Of a stretch of 64,000 nt of DNA, positions 56,573-64,000 are shown one piece after another. This DNA comes from Acinetobacter pittii ATCC 19004 = CIP 70.29 (lineage in GTDB: Bacteria > Pseudomonadota > Gammaproteobacteria > Pseudomonadales > Moraxellaceae): contig NZ_KB849797.1 of NCBI RefSeq assembly GCF_000369045.1, positions 452,844 to 516,843 on the forward strand. Direction: 5' to 3'. A program made the translations under genes and the position numbers. Position 1 is the first letter of the stretch. The number at the start of each line of letters is the position of its first letter. The notes below the pieces were generated by a model. That model was not told the DNA's origin, ran no database searches, and was given only the letters and a program-made list of their open reading frames with translations.

Positions 56573-58270
56573 TTAGAAAGGAATACGCTTATATTTACGG
56601 TATTCTGGCTTCCAGAATGATTGATCTATTTTTTGCTGTAGCAAATCATCACTAATCGTTACTGCCACGCCATCTGCCATTGCAGCTTTGGCAACTTCAA
56701 ATGCAATCACTTTAGAGACTTGCTGAATTTCACCCAAAGGTGGCAATAAATCAGCTTGCGGATCTTTTAGTAATGGCGAGCAATTCGCTAAAGCACTACT
56801 TGAAGCCATTAACATATTTTCAGTAACGCGTTTAGCACCCGATGCCACCACACCCAGCCCAATGCCCGGGAAAATGTACGAGTTATTACACTGAGAAATA
56901 TTATAAAGCTTGCCGTGATGATTCACAGGAGCAAACGGGCTACCTGTTGCAATTAACGCTCTACCTTCAGTCCACTCTACAATATCTGCTGGCACAGCCT
57001 CAACACGTGAAGTTGGGTTAGACAATGGCATGACAATTGGGCGTTCACAATTCGCCGCCATGGTCTTAATGATTTCTTCTGTGAACAAGCCTGGCTGACC
57101 AGAAACGCCAATTAACACTGTAGGCTTCGCATTTTTAACAACATCAAGTAGTGAAATCACTTCTTCAATATTGCCCCACTGATCAACCACCTCAGCTTTT
57201 TGTGCTAACTTACGTTGGAAGTCGAGCAAGTTTGGCTGATTCTCAGTGATCAAACCAAAACGGTCTACCATATAAACGCGAGCACGCGCTTCAGAATCAG
57301 TCAGACCTTCAGCAACCATTTGAGCAATAATTTGTTCCGCAATACCGCATCCCGCAGAACCCGCGCCTAAGAAAGCAATTGTTTGATCTTTTAATTGCTT
57401 GCCTGCTGCACGACTTGCAGCAATCAAACTACCTACAGATACCGCTGCTGTTCCTTGAATATCATCGTTAAAACAACAAATTTTATCTCGATACTTTTCT
57501 AAAAGCGGCATCGCATTTTTTTGTGCGAAATCTTCAAACTGAATTAACGCTTTTGGCCAACGACGCTTCACAGCCTCAATCACCATATCGACAAATGCGT
57601 AATATTCATCGCCACTAATACGTGGCTGACGCCAACCCATATAGATCGGATCATTTAACAATTGTGGATTATTCGTCCCTACATCAATTGTGATTGGTAA
57701 TGTATAAGCTGGACTAATCCCACCACAAGCGGTGTAAAGTGAAAGTTTTCCAATAGGAATCCCCATTCCGCCAATACCTTGGTCACCAAGACCTAGGATA
57801 CGTTCACCATCAGTAATCACGATGACTTTTACATTATTTTTATTTACGTTCTGCAAAATATCATCAATCACATCACGATCTGGATATGAAATAAAAACAC
57901 CACGATGACGACGATAGATATCAGAGAAACGCTGACATGCCTCACCCACTGTTGGGGTATAAATAATCGGCATCATTTCTTCAAGATGATTTTCGATTAA
58001 ATGATAGAACAAGGTTTCGTTGGTATCTTGGATATTACGCAAATAGATATGTCGATTGATATCATCAGTAAAAGCGCAATATTGTTGATAAGAGCGCTGG
58101 CTCTGCTCTTCAATAGTTTCAATAATATGGGGGAGTAAACCGTGTAAGTTAAAGTTACTTCTTTCTTCTTCAGTGAAAGCCGAACCTTTATTTAAGAGTG
58201 GTAACTCTAAAAGTGTAAAACCTGCATATGGAATATAAAGGGGATGTTTACTTGGGTGTCCTGATATCAT
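56573..58270 (-). CDS. maeA: NAD-dependent malic enzyme (MaeA/SfcA type)
   Basis: Decarboxylates malate to pyruvate with NAD. A 565-aa protein, matching E. coli MaeA. Malic-enzyme motifs: PIIYTPTVGEACQRF with catalytic Tyr, VIVITDGERILGLGDQG, the metal-binding segment FEDFAQKNAMPLL with Glu and Asp, FNDDIQGTAAV, and the dinucleotide fold FLGAGSAGCGIAEQI. Ends in a basic tail. Monocistronic; the 494-bp region upstream is AT-rich and separates it from argS. Confidence 0.95.
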   Translation of the reverse strand: MISGHPSKHPLYIPYAGFTLLELPLLNKGSAFTEEERSNFNLHGLLPHIIETIEEQSQRSYQQYCAFTDDINRHIYLRNIQDTNETLFYHLIENHLEEMMPIIYTPTVGEACQRFSDIYRRHRGVFISYPDRDVIDDILQNVNKNNVKVIVITDGERILGLGDQGIGGMGIPIGKLSLYTACGGISPAYTLPITIDVGTNNPQLLNDPIYMGWRQPRISGDEYYAFVDMVIEAVKRRWPKALIQFEDFAQKNAMPLLEKYRDKICCFNDDIQGTAAVSVGSLIAASRAAGKQLKDQTIAFLGAGSAGCGIAEQIIAQMVAEGLTDSEARARVYMVDRFGLITENQPNLLDFQRKLAQKAEVVDQWGNIEEVISLLDVVKNAKPTVLIGVSGQPGLFTEEIIKTMAANCERPIVMPLSNPTSRVEAVPADIVEWTEGRALIATGSPFAPVNHHGKLYNISQCNNSYIFPGIGLGVVASGAKRVTENMLMASSSALANCSPLLKDPQADLLPPLGEIQQVSKVIAFEVAKAAMADGVAVTISDDLLQQKIDQSFWKPEYRKYKRIPF

Positions 58271-58764
58271 TGCCTATCTCATTTTCCAGCTTAGAGTAGA
58301 GAAAAACACGTTTTGTATGGTCTCTAAAACTCTTTGTGCGTATAAGCTTAAGCCTAATTCGATCAAAATAGATATTTTAAACCGTGATGTTAAAATTAAA
58401 CACTATTTAGTTACAACATGTTTAAAAATAATTAATAGAAATCAGTATTTTAATATTTTTATAATTTTAAAAACCTCTTTTATTTTCTCAATTTTAAAAG
58501 CCATAATTATATGAGTTAGTGGCAACAGGTATTTTCTCAGGAAATAATATTAAATTAAACACTTAATTTACTCATCAAAACTACCCAAAAGGCTTGTAAT
58601 TCTTTATTTTCAGAATAGTAAGGCGATTCATCAACCAACATTCATTTAAAAAATAATCATCAGTAATTTGCATAAAGAATTATTGGAATATCAAATCCCC
58701 TCCCCTAAGTCATCGGAAATTTGCTATATTTGACGTTTTTCTGCGACATCTATTTTCGATTGAT
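58271..58764. other. AT-rich divergent region between maeA and argS
   Basis: 494 bp, strongly AT-rich. A 65-codon frame at 58317 (Ile/Lys/Phe-rich) has no family and no ribosome site, so I reject it. Near argS, TGC-TATATT (58722-58730) looks like an extended -10. No RNA gene or repeat is evident. The length and composition leave room for regulator sites that I cannot identify. Confidence 0.4.
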
Positions 58765-60555
58765 ATGAATACGGCAATACAAGCAGCTCTCGACCATGCA
58801 GTGCAAACTCTTCAACAAGAAGGGGTGCTTCCTTCCGACTGGAAAAACACAAGCAATTTAACACGCACCAAAGACCGAAGCCATGGCGACTTTGCTTCTA
58901 ATATTGCCATGATCGGCTCGAAAGCTGCTGGTATGAAACCACGTGATTTAGCTGAGAAAGTTCTCGCTGCATTACCAGAAGTGGCAGATATCAGTAAAGC
59001 TGAAATCGCAGGACCCGGATTTATTAACTTCTTTTTAAATGCAGACCAGCGCTTTGCTATTCTTGATCAAATTCAAGCACAAAAAGAAATTTTTGGTCGT
59101 AGCCAAGCAAATGCAGCGAAAAAGTTTCAAGTCGAATTTGTTTCTGCAAACCCAACGTCTAGCCTACACGTAGGTCATGGTCGTGGTGCGGCATACGGTA
59201 TGACAGTTGCTAATTTACTTGAAGCAACAGGTGCTAAAGTTGACCGCGAATACTACGTGAATGATGCTGGCCGTCAAATGGATATTTTGGCGACTTCTAC
59301 TTATTTACGTTATTTGGAACTACTTGGACAAAACCTTGTATTCCCTAAAAATGCATATCAAGGCGATTACGTTAAAGAAATCGCACAAGGCATTATTGAT
59401 AAAGATGGCGACGCTTACGTTCGTGAAGTTGCGAATGTTTATAAAGATGTACCAGAAGATGTGCAATATGCTGAAGAGCTAGATAGCGAAGGTAACAAAG
59501 TCGTTTTATCTGGCGATAAAGAAAAGCATATTGATGGACTTATTGCCAACTCACAACAATTATTAGGTGAAGGCTACCGTGTATTCCACCAAGCTGCTCT
59601 TCACGCCATTTTAGATGATATTAAAGATGACCTTGCTGACTTTGGTGTAACGTTCAACCAATGGTTTAGTGAAGCATCTCTTAGTGCAAAAATTGATGAA
59701 GCTTTAGAAACACTTGATCAACGTGGCTTCCTTTATCAAAAAGATGGCAACATCTGGTTCAAGTCGACTGAATTTGGTGATGAAAAAGACCGTGTTGTTA
59801 AGCGTCGTAATGGCCAAACGACTTACTTTGCATCTGACATTGCATACCACTTAAATAAACTACAACGTGGTTATACTGACCTAATCGATATTTGGGGTTC
59901 TGACCACCATGGCTATATTTCTCGCGTAAAAGCGGCGATTGATGCAATGGGTTACGACTCTAAGAAATTGACTGTTCTTTTAGTTCAGTTTGTAAGTTTA
60001 TGGCGTGGCGGCGAGATGGTTCAAATGTCTTCTCGTTCAGGTCAATTCGTGACTTTACGTGACTTACGTAAAGAAGTGGGCAATGACGCAGCTCGTTTCT
60101 ACTACGTAATGCGTAAGAGTGAACAACACATCGACTTTGACCTTGACCTTGCTGTTTCACAAAGTAAAGACAATGCTGTGTACTATATTCAATATGCACA
60201 CGCACGTATTTGTCGTATGTTAGAAAAAGCAGTAAGCACAGATTTACAATTCGATGTAAACGCTGCTCGTCCACATGCAGCTCGCTTGTCTCTTGATGCA
60301 GAAACTGAGATTCTTGCTAAACTGGCAGCATACCCAGACGCGGTATTACGTGCTGCAAATGCATATGAACCTCATCAGGTTGGTAACTACTTAAAAGAGT
60401 TAGCCGCCCTGTTCCACGGTTGGTACAATGAACATAAAGTATTAAGCGATGATGCAGAGCTTACACAAGCCCGTTTATTGCTTTCAATCAATGTACAACA
60501 AGTGCTTCGTAATGGTTTAGAATTACTTGGTGTATCTGCACCAGAATCTATGTAA
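58765..60555 (+). CDS. argS: Arginyl-tRNA synthetase
   Basis: A class I synthetase, 596 aa. The HIGH-type motif is HVGH at residues 135-138 within SANPTSSLHVGHGRGAAYG. An N-terminal Add1 domain and a C-terminal DALR anticodon-binding domain (about 480-596) are present. As in most ArgRS there is no canonical KMSKS; VQMSSRSGQFVTLRDL stands in its place. A tandem hairpin separates it from the SPOR gene. Confidence 0.96.
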   Translation: MNTAIQAALDHAVQTLQQEGVLPSDWKNTSNLTRTKDRSHGDFASNIAMIGSKAAGMKPRDLAEKVLAALPEVADISKAEIAGPGFINFFLNADQRFAILDQIQAQKEIFGRSQANAAKKFQVEFVSANPTSSLHVGHGRGAAYGMTVANLLEATGAKVDREYYVNDAGRQMDILATSTYLRYLELLGQNLVFPKNAYQGDYVKEIAQGIIDKDGDAYVREVANVYKDVPEDVQYAEELDSEGNKVVLSGDKEKHIDGLIANSQQLLGEGYRVFHQAALHAILDDIKDDLADFGVTFNQWFSEASLSAKIDEALETLDQRGFLYQKDGNIWFKSTEFGDEKDRVVKRRNGQTTYFASDIAYHLNKLQRGYTDLIDIWGSDHHGYISRVKAAIDAMGYDSKKLTVLLVQFVSLWRGGEMVQMSSRSGQFVTLRDLRKEVGNDAARFYYVMRKSEQHIDFDLDLAVSQSKDNAVYYIQYAHARICRMLEKAVSTDLQFDVNAARPHAARLSLDAETEILAKLAAYPDAVLRAANAYEPHQVGNYLKELAALFHGWYNEHKVLSDDAELTQARLLLSINVQQVLRNGLELLGVSAPESM

Positions 60556-60558
60556 TAA

Positions 60559-60648
60559 ATATATTGCATGACAGCAAATTAAAGGTCATGCAATATATAG
60601 TCAGCAGTGGTTTGTATAGTTAAAATATCAATACAAACCACTGTTTTT
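60559..60648 (+). terminator. Two long perfect hairpins after argS, the second an intrinsic terminator
   Basis: First: ATATATTGCATGAC (60559-60572) with GTCATGCAATATAT (60585-60598), 14 bp perfect, 12-nt loop, no T-run. Second: CAGTGGTTTGTAT (60605-60617) with ATACAAACCACTG (60631-60643), 13 bp perfect, followed by TTTTT. They begin three bases after the argS stop. Confidence 0.85.
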
Positions 60649-60712
60649 AGCATCGTAAGACGAGACTCAAACTCGAATTAAAAAACAATCAAAATACAGA
60701 GGAATAATCCAC

Positions 60713-61327
60713 GTGTTTGGCAAAACGCAACGCGGTGTATCTGAAAGACCTAATAAGCCTAAAAAGCCTCTAATTCCCAAATGGTTAGGGACACTTGTCG
60801 CTATTTTGGCGGTCTTATGTATCGCTGTAATGCTTATGCTTTGGAAACCTTGGCAACCTGTTCCTGCGAAAAATCAGATTACTTCTGAACATTATCAAGA
60901 AGAAGATACTAATAAAGACTATCGCTTCTACGACCTATTGCCTCAACAACAGGTTACCCCTATTCCTGAACAAGCGATCCCTGAAAGTAAAAATCAAGGC
61001 ACTGCTATGATCGTTGAGGCACCAAGTACCACCGAACCAGCTGCCTCTGAAAGTGTAGGAATTGACCCGAATCAGTCAGCTACAACTCCTCAGCAACCTA
61101 CATATATTTTACAAGTTCGTAGTTATAACGATCCTGATCAGGCTGATGCTCGTCGTGCAGAAATCATTTTAAATGGCTTATCTGCTGATGTAGTCAAAAG
61201 TACTGAAAACGGACAAACATGGTATCGCGTTATTTCTGGACCGTATGATACTCAAGACGCTGCATTGGCCGCTCAACAAACCTTACAACATAGCGGCATT
61301 GATTCTATCGTGATCAAACGCAAGTAA
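60713..61327 (+). CDS. SPOR-domain membrane protein (FtsN-like architecture)
   Basis: A 204-aa protein starting with GTG, supported by AGAGGAATAATC upstream. A short cytoplasmic basic segment, one membrane helix (about 25-44), a Pro/Gln/Thr-rich periplasmic linker, and a C-terminal SPOR domain (about 128-203; YILQVRSYNDPDQADARRAE, then GQTWYRVISGPYDTQDAALA). SPOR domains bind denuded septal glycan. FtsN has the same layout and is often found beside argS in gamma-proteobacteria, so this may be the Acinetobacter FtsN, but the N-terminal essential segment is not verifiable here. Confidence 0.85.
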   Translation: MFGKTQRGVSERPNKPKKPLIPKWLGTLVAILAVLCIAVMLMLWKPWQPVPAKNQITSEHYQEEDTNKDYRFYDLLPQQQVTPIPEQAIPESKNQGTAMIVEAPSTTEPAASESVGIDPNQSATTPQQPTYILQVRSYNDPDQADARRAEIILNGLSADVVKSTENGQTWYRVISGPYDTQDAALAAQQTLQHSGIDSIVIKRK

Positions 61328-61336
61328 ACGGCAAAT

Positions 61337-61366
61337 AAAAAAGGAACAAATAATTGTTCCTTTTCT
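61337..61366 (+). terminator. Intrinsic terminator after the SPOR gene
   Basis: AAAAGGAACAA, short loop, TTGTTCCTTTT, followed by CTTTT. Bidirectional with the convergent GST gene. Confidence 0.88.
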
Positions 61367-61367
61367 T

Positions 61368-62036
61368 TTAAATATCAGCACAATTCCTTTCATTAGAACC
61401 AATTCCCTTTTGTTTCGCTTTCTGAAATGCGGGTCTTTGCTGAATACGATGTAAAAAAGCCTGAATATTAGGGTATTTCCCTTGCAAACGTGATTGCAAA
61501 GCTTCCAGTGGGAAACTCATTTGAATATCAGCAAATGAAAAGTCACCTGCAAAATATTCATGCTCTGCCAAATAGTTTTCTAAAAAACTAATATGATCTT
61601 TCATGCGTGGGCGAACAAAATTTGCCTTCACCCCTTCTGTAATTTTTTTAGCTACTGGCTGAATTAACCATGGCACATGTTTGTTTACACCATTCATGAC
61701 CAAAGTCATGACTAATAACGGCATAAGTGAACCTTCTGCATAGTGCATCCAGTAAATATACTGCTGTAAATCTTGTGGCTCTTTAGGTTTAAATTGTTGC
61801 TTCTGATCATAACGCTGCTGTAAATATTCTAAAATCACAGCAGATTCTGCGATAACTTGTTCATCATCAGTCAAAATTGGAGCTTTACCTAAAGGATGAA
61901 TACATTTCAATGTTTCTGGAGCGGAATAGTTAGGTAGACGTTGATAATAATGAATATCATAATCTAAGCGCAACTCTTCTAAAGCCCATAGAATTCGAAA
62001 CGATCGCGAACATTCCAGGTGGTGTACACTAATCAT
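61368..62036 (-). CDS. Glutathione S-transferase family protein
   Basis: A 222-aa protein. The thioredoxin-fold N-terminal domain (residues 1-78) contains SRSFRILWALEEL and the glutathione-contact segment LGKAPILTDDEQVIAESAVILEYL with cis-Pro and the Glu-Ser pair. The C-terminal helical domain holds the N-capping segment FSFADIQMSFPLE. Detoxification of electrophiles is the family role. Ends with a Lys-rich tail. Separated from the OsmC/pirin pair by a terminator. Confidence 0.9.
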   Translation of the reverse strand: MISVHHLECSRSFRILWALEELRLDYDIHYYQRLPNYSAPETLKCIHPLGKAPILTDDEQVIAESAVILEYLQQRYDQKQQFKPKEPQDLQQYIYWMHYAEGSLMPLLVMTLVMNGVNKHVPWLIQPVAKKITEGVKANFVRPRMKDHISFLENYLAEHEYFAGDFSFADIQMSFPLEALQSRLQGKYPNIQAFLHRIQQRPAFQKAKQKGIGSNERNCADI

Positions 62037-62067
62037 GTTATTGCCTGCTTTTATTTTTCTTTTTTAC

Positions 62068-62097
62068 ATAAAAAACAGCATGTGAACATGCTGTTTT
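62068..62097 (-). terminator. Intrinsic terminator of the pirin-OsmC operon
   Basis: AAAACAGCATG, TGAA loop, CATGCTGTTTT. On the minus strand it is followed by six T residues. It lies about 50 bases beyond the OsmC stop. Confidence 0.9.
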
Positions 62098-62149
62098 ATT
62101 CCATTTGTGGGATGGATATAAAATCATCCACCTCAACAAAATAGCATTT

Positions 62150-62557
62150 TTACGCTGTAACAAGCACAGTATGAATGTCTAAACTACGTAACAAAGTTTT
62201 AGTGACTGGGGTTTTACCGCATACCGCTAAGATTTTTTGTTGAAGCTCTTCGTTTGGCAAGTCTTTAAAAACAATACGACGTTCTATATGTTCTTCATGT
62301 TCTCTATTGGTATGAAAATCGATTTCAACCGAAAACTCACCAAAATCATAACCCTTATGCTTTGCGTACATTCTTAAAGTAATGAGCGTACACGCGGCTA
62401 AACTTCCAGTGAGCAAATCATATGGCGCTGGGCCTTGATCTTGCCCTTCTAGCTTCTCTGGCTCATCACAAAAATATTGGTGACGACCACTGGTGATTTC
62501 GCCCTTCCATTGTTCAGCAAGGGGCTTTGCTTTACTGCTTGCGATTACTGCTGTCAT
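62150..62557 (-). CDS. OsmC-family peroxidase
   Basis: A 135-aa thiol peroxidase-like protein. The two reactive cysteines are Cys56 in GSLAACTLITLRMYAKHKG and Cys113 in LAVCGKTPVTKTL, correctly spaced for OsmC/Ohr. The LAACTLITLRMYA form is typical of the YhfA/OsmC-like subgroup rather than Ohr. Its start overlaps the pirin stop by 4 bp (ATGA), so the pair is translationally coupled and probably part of one peroxide or thiol stress unit. Confidence 0.9.
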   Translation of the reverse strand: MTAVIASSKAKPLAEQWKGEITSGRHQYFCDEPEKLEGQDQGPAPYDLLTGSLAACTLITLRMYAKHKGYDFGEFSVEIDFHTNREHEEHIERRIVFKDLPNEELQQKILAVCGKTPVTKTLLRSLDIHTVLVTA

Positions 62558-63501
62558 TTTGATGCTCTCATTTGATCTGGAAGAACAGGGGCTTCTAAAC
62601 GTGCACCAACATAATCTGGGATTTCACCAAAACGTGCATCATGGTTAATCCATTGCTCACGGGCTTCTTTTAAATCATCCATTGTACGTGCAACAAAGTT
62701 CCACCATAGCAAAATTGGAGTCTCAAACGGTTCACCACCAACTAACAGCACACGGTTCCCTTTCTTTACTTCAATTTCGATCTCACTAAGACCAGTATCT
62801 AATACCACCATGTTGTCAGCCGTTAACTCATGGCCATTCACATGGGCAACACCATCTAATGCCATAAAACCATATTCAAACTCAGGATTTAATGGAATGC
62901 GGGTTTTAGTATCTTCGGTAGCAATGAGGTCAACACCCACTAACGGTGTATGTACCAAGACTGGGGAAGTCGTTGCCAAATATTCACCCACAAGCACGGT
63001 AAACTCTAGACCGTCTTTCTCAACAACAGGCAGTTCAGGATAATGTTCAAATTTCGGATCCATGTTGCGCTTAGCATCTGGTAAGGCAATCCAGAGCTGA
63101 GCAGCGTGCATTTGAGTTTCAGTATCAGGTGCAACTTCTGTATGTGAAATTCCGTGACCTGCCGTCATTAAATTAACTTGTTTAGGTCGAATCAGTTGTT
63201 TTGAGCCTAAGCTATCGGTATGCATCATGGTGCCTTCAATCATCCACGTGAAGGTTTGCAAACCAATATGAGGATGAGGACCAACATCTAAACCATCACC
63301 CGCCGGAAAAGTTACTGGGCCTGCATGATCTAAGAAACACCACGCACCAATCATTCGTTTTTGTCGGCTAGGTAAAGCCCGCTTAATGACTGTCCCCTGT
63401 CCAATTTCAGCAGAGCGAATTGGAAATTCCTGAATAAACTGATTGGCAAATTTTTCGCAATCCTTTGAATCAGAAATATCGTAATCATTATTATTGCTCA
63501 T
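62554..63501 (-). CDS. Pirin-family bicupin protein
   Basis: A 315-aa protein with two cupin barrels. The N-terminal metal site is in GPHPHIGLQTFTWMIEGTMM and GHGISHTE, giving the His-His-His-Glu set that binds Fe(II). The C-terminal cupin lacks ligands, as is usual. The C-terminus includes the pirin_C segment. Some bacterial pirins (YhhW) have quercetinase activity; others regulate pyruvate metabolism. First gene of the two-gene operon with OsmC. Confidence 0.9.
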   Translation of the reverse strand: MSNNNDYDISDSKDCEKFANQFIQEFPIRSAEIGQGTVIKRALPSRQKRMIGAWCFLDHAGPVTFPAGDGLDVGPHPHIGLQTFTWMIEGTMMHTDSLGSKQLIRPKQVNLMTAGHGISHTEVAPDTETQMHAAQLWIALPDAKRNMDPKFEHYPELPVVEKDGLEFTVLVGEYLATTSPVLVHTPLVGVDLIATEDTKTRIPLNPEFEYGFMALDGVAHVNGHELTADNMVVLDTGLSEIEIEVKKGNRVLLVGGEPFETPILLWWNFVARTMDDLKEAREQWINHDARFGEIPDYVGARLEAPVLPDQMRASK

Positions 63502-63657
63502 GATATTACTCTCTTTTACCTATGCTTTTGCAATGAGTCGTTGTAATGATCTTAACAATACACTCATTATTCAATATAGTCTTTTAGTAATACACAGGGT
63601 GCTATGAATGAGACAATCATTTGTTAATTACATAAAATTAAAGCTGCATTGAGCAGC

Positions 63658-63963
63658 TTAAGATGATTGAGTTTTAACGAGCTGTTTTAGGTTTTTCATA
63701 AATTGACCAAATTGTGGGAGAAACTCTTGAAATAGTGGGTGGTCACGGTTTTCAAGCATAACCTCACTAAAAAGTTTTAGTCCAACTCCAAAAGATTTTG
63801 TTGTTTCATCATCAAAAAAATCTGCTTTTTTTAAGCGTTCAACAATTTCAAAAATATCGTCATGATTTCCCGCATAGAATTCAAGGCGTTCAGTATAAGT
63901 AGAGGCCTCTCCTTTTGCATTTTTTAAGTGTTGTACCGTGACATGATATTGATGTTGTTTCAT
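63658..63963 (-). CDS. DUF3861-family protein
   Basis: A 101-aa cytoplasmic protein. The opening MKQHQYHVTVQHLKNAKGE and the later LKLFSEVMLENRDHPLF follow the DUF3861 pattern (small alpha/beta proteins of unknown function). Single gene, about 150 bp upstream of the pirin operon on the same strand. No signal or membrane segment. Confidence 0.82.
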   Translation of the reverse strand: MKQHQYHVTVQHLKNAKGEASTYTERLEFYAGNHDDIFEIVERLKKADFFDDETTKSFGVGLKLFSEVMLENRDHPLFQEFLPQFGQFMKNLKQLVKTQSS

Positions 63964-64000
63964 ATATAAATTCTCTCTTAAAAATTAATAACTTTGAAGA

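Noticed and set aside
58317..58514. 65-codon frame between maeA and argS
   Set aside because: Composition (Ile, Lys, Phe) is what random AT-rich DNA gives; no start signal or family.

Overview
The window looks like chromosomal DNA of an Acinetobacter of the A. calcoaceticus-baumannii complex. It is AT-rich, and has an atpIBEFHAGDC operon, a zur-znuCB/znuA locus, a ParC that numbers Ser84/Glu88 as in A. baumannii, an OprC-type copper receptor with a DUF2946 protein, and an rrn operon with tRNA-Ile/tRNA-Ala. I see no insertion sequence, prophage, integron or CRISPR array. This is mostly conserved core genome. The species call is inference from gene content and recalled family sequences; no search was run.

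Layout. 1-8.9 kb: tail of an OprD-type porin, then ppa, a MAPEG protein, fadD, parC, a NiaP-like transporter, a TRIC/YicG-like channel and a YchJ protein. 9-16.3 kb: a TerC-CBS-CorC membrane protein, a LOG-family enzyme, an MdtD-like efflux pump, a GH25 lysozyme one base from dinB, RidA and a DUF2726 protein. 16.6-24.3 kb: YgiQ radical SAM protein, a phytase-like lipoprotein, a MerR regulator facing a DUF2938/flavodoxin/DUF2798 operon, a strong candidate Csr/Rsm-type small RNA, a lytic transglycosylase lipoprotein and cysK. 24.4-30.1 kb: a complete rRNA operon on the minus strand (16S, tRNA-Ile, tRNA-Ala, 23S, 5S) with promoter, terminator and both RNase III processing stems visible. 30.3-38.8 kb: TetR and an MpaB/DUF2236 oxygenase, a copper-related cluster, def, and LysM-dprA-tsaC. 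39.2-44.4 kb: a DMT exporter, TetR/MFS/AraC, a glutathione peroxidase with altered motif, and a lipoprotein. 44.4-54.8 kb: the ATP synthase operon with its promoter and the zinc uptake locus with a perfect Zur box. 54.8-64 kb: LysE exporter, DyP peroxidase, malic enzyme, argS, SPOR protein, GST, OsmC, pirin and DUF3861.

The most interesting element is at 22.40-22.59 kb, in an intergenic region with no protein gene. It is a roughly 115-nt RNA gene with four AGGA motifs, each presented in a hairpin loop. Two of them carry the sequence GACAGGATGTC, which fits the CsrA/RsmA binding consensus, and the last is the intrinsic terminator. About 66 bp upstream of the likely start is TGTAAG-N6-CGTACA, an 11/12 match to the GacA upstream activating sequence of pseudomonads. 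The simplest reading is an RsmX/Y/Z-like CsrA-sequestering RNA under GacS/GacA control in Acinetobacter.

Several regulator-operator pairs can be read directly: Zur with its box between znuA and zur, a MerR regulator with a SoxR-like dyad in a 19-bp spacer, a TetR protein with a 12-bp palindrome facing the DUF2236 gene, and a second TetR protein with a 17-bp direct repeat facing an MFS pump.
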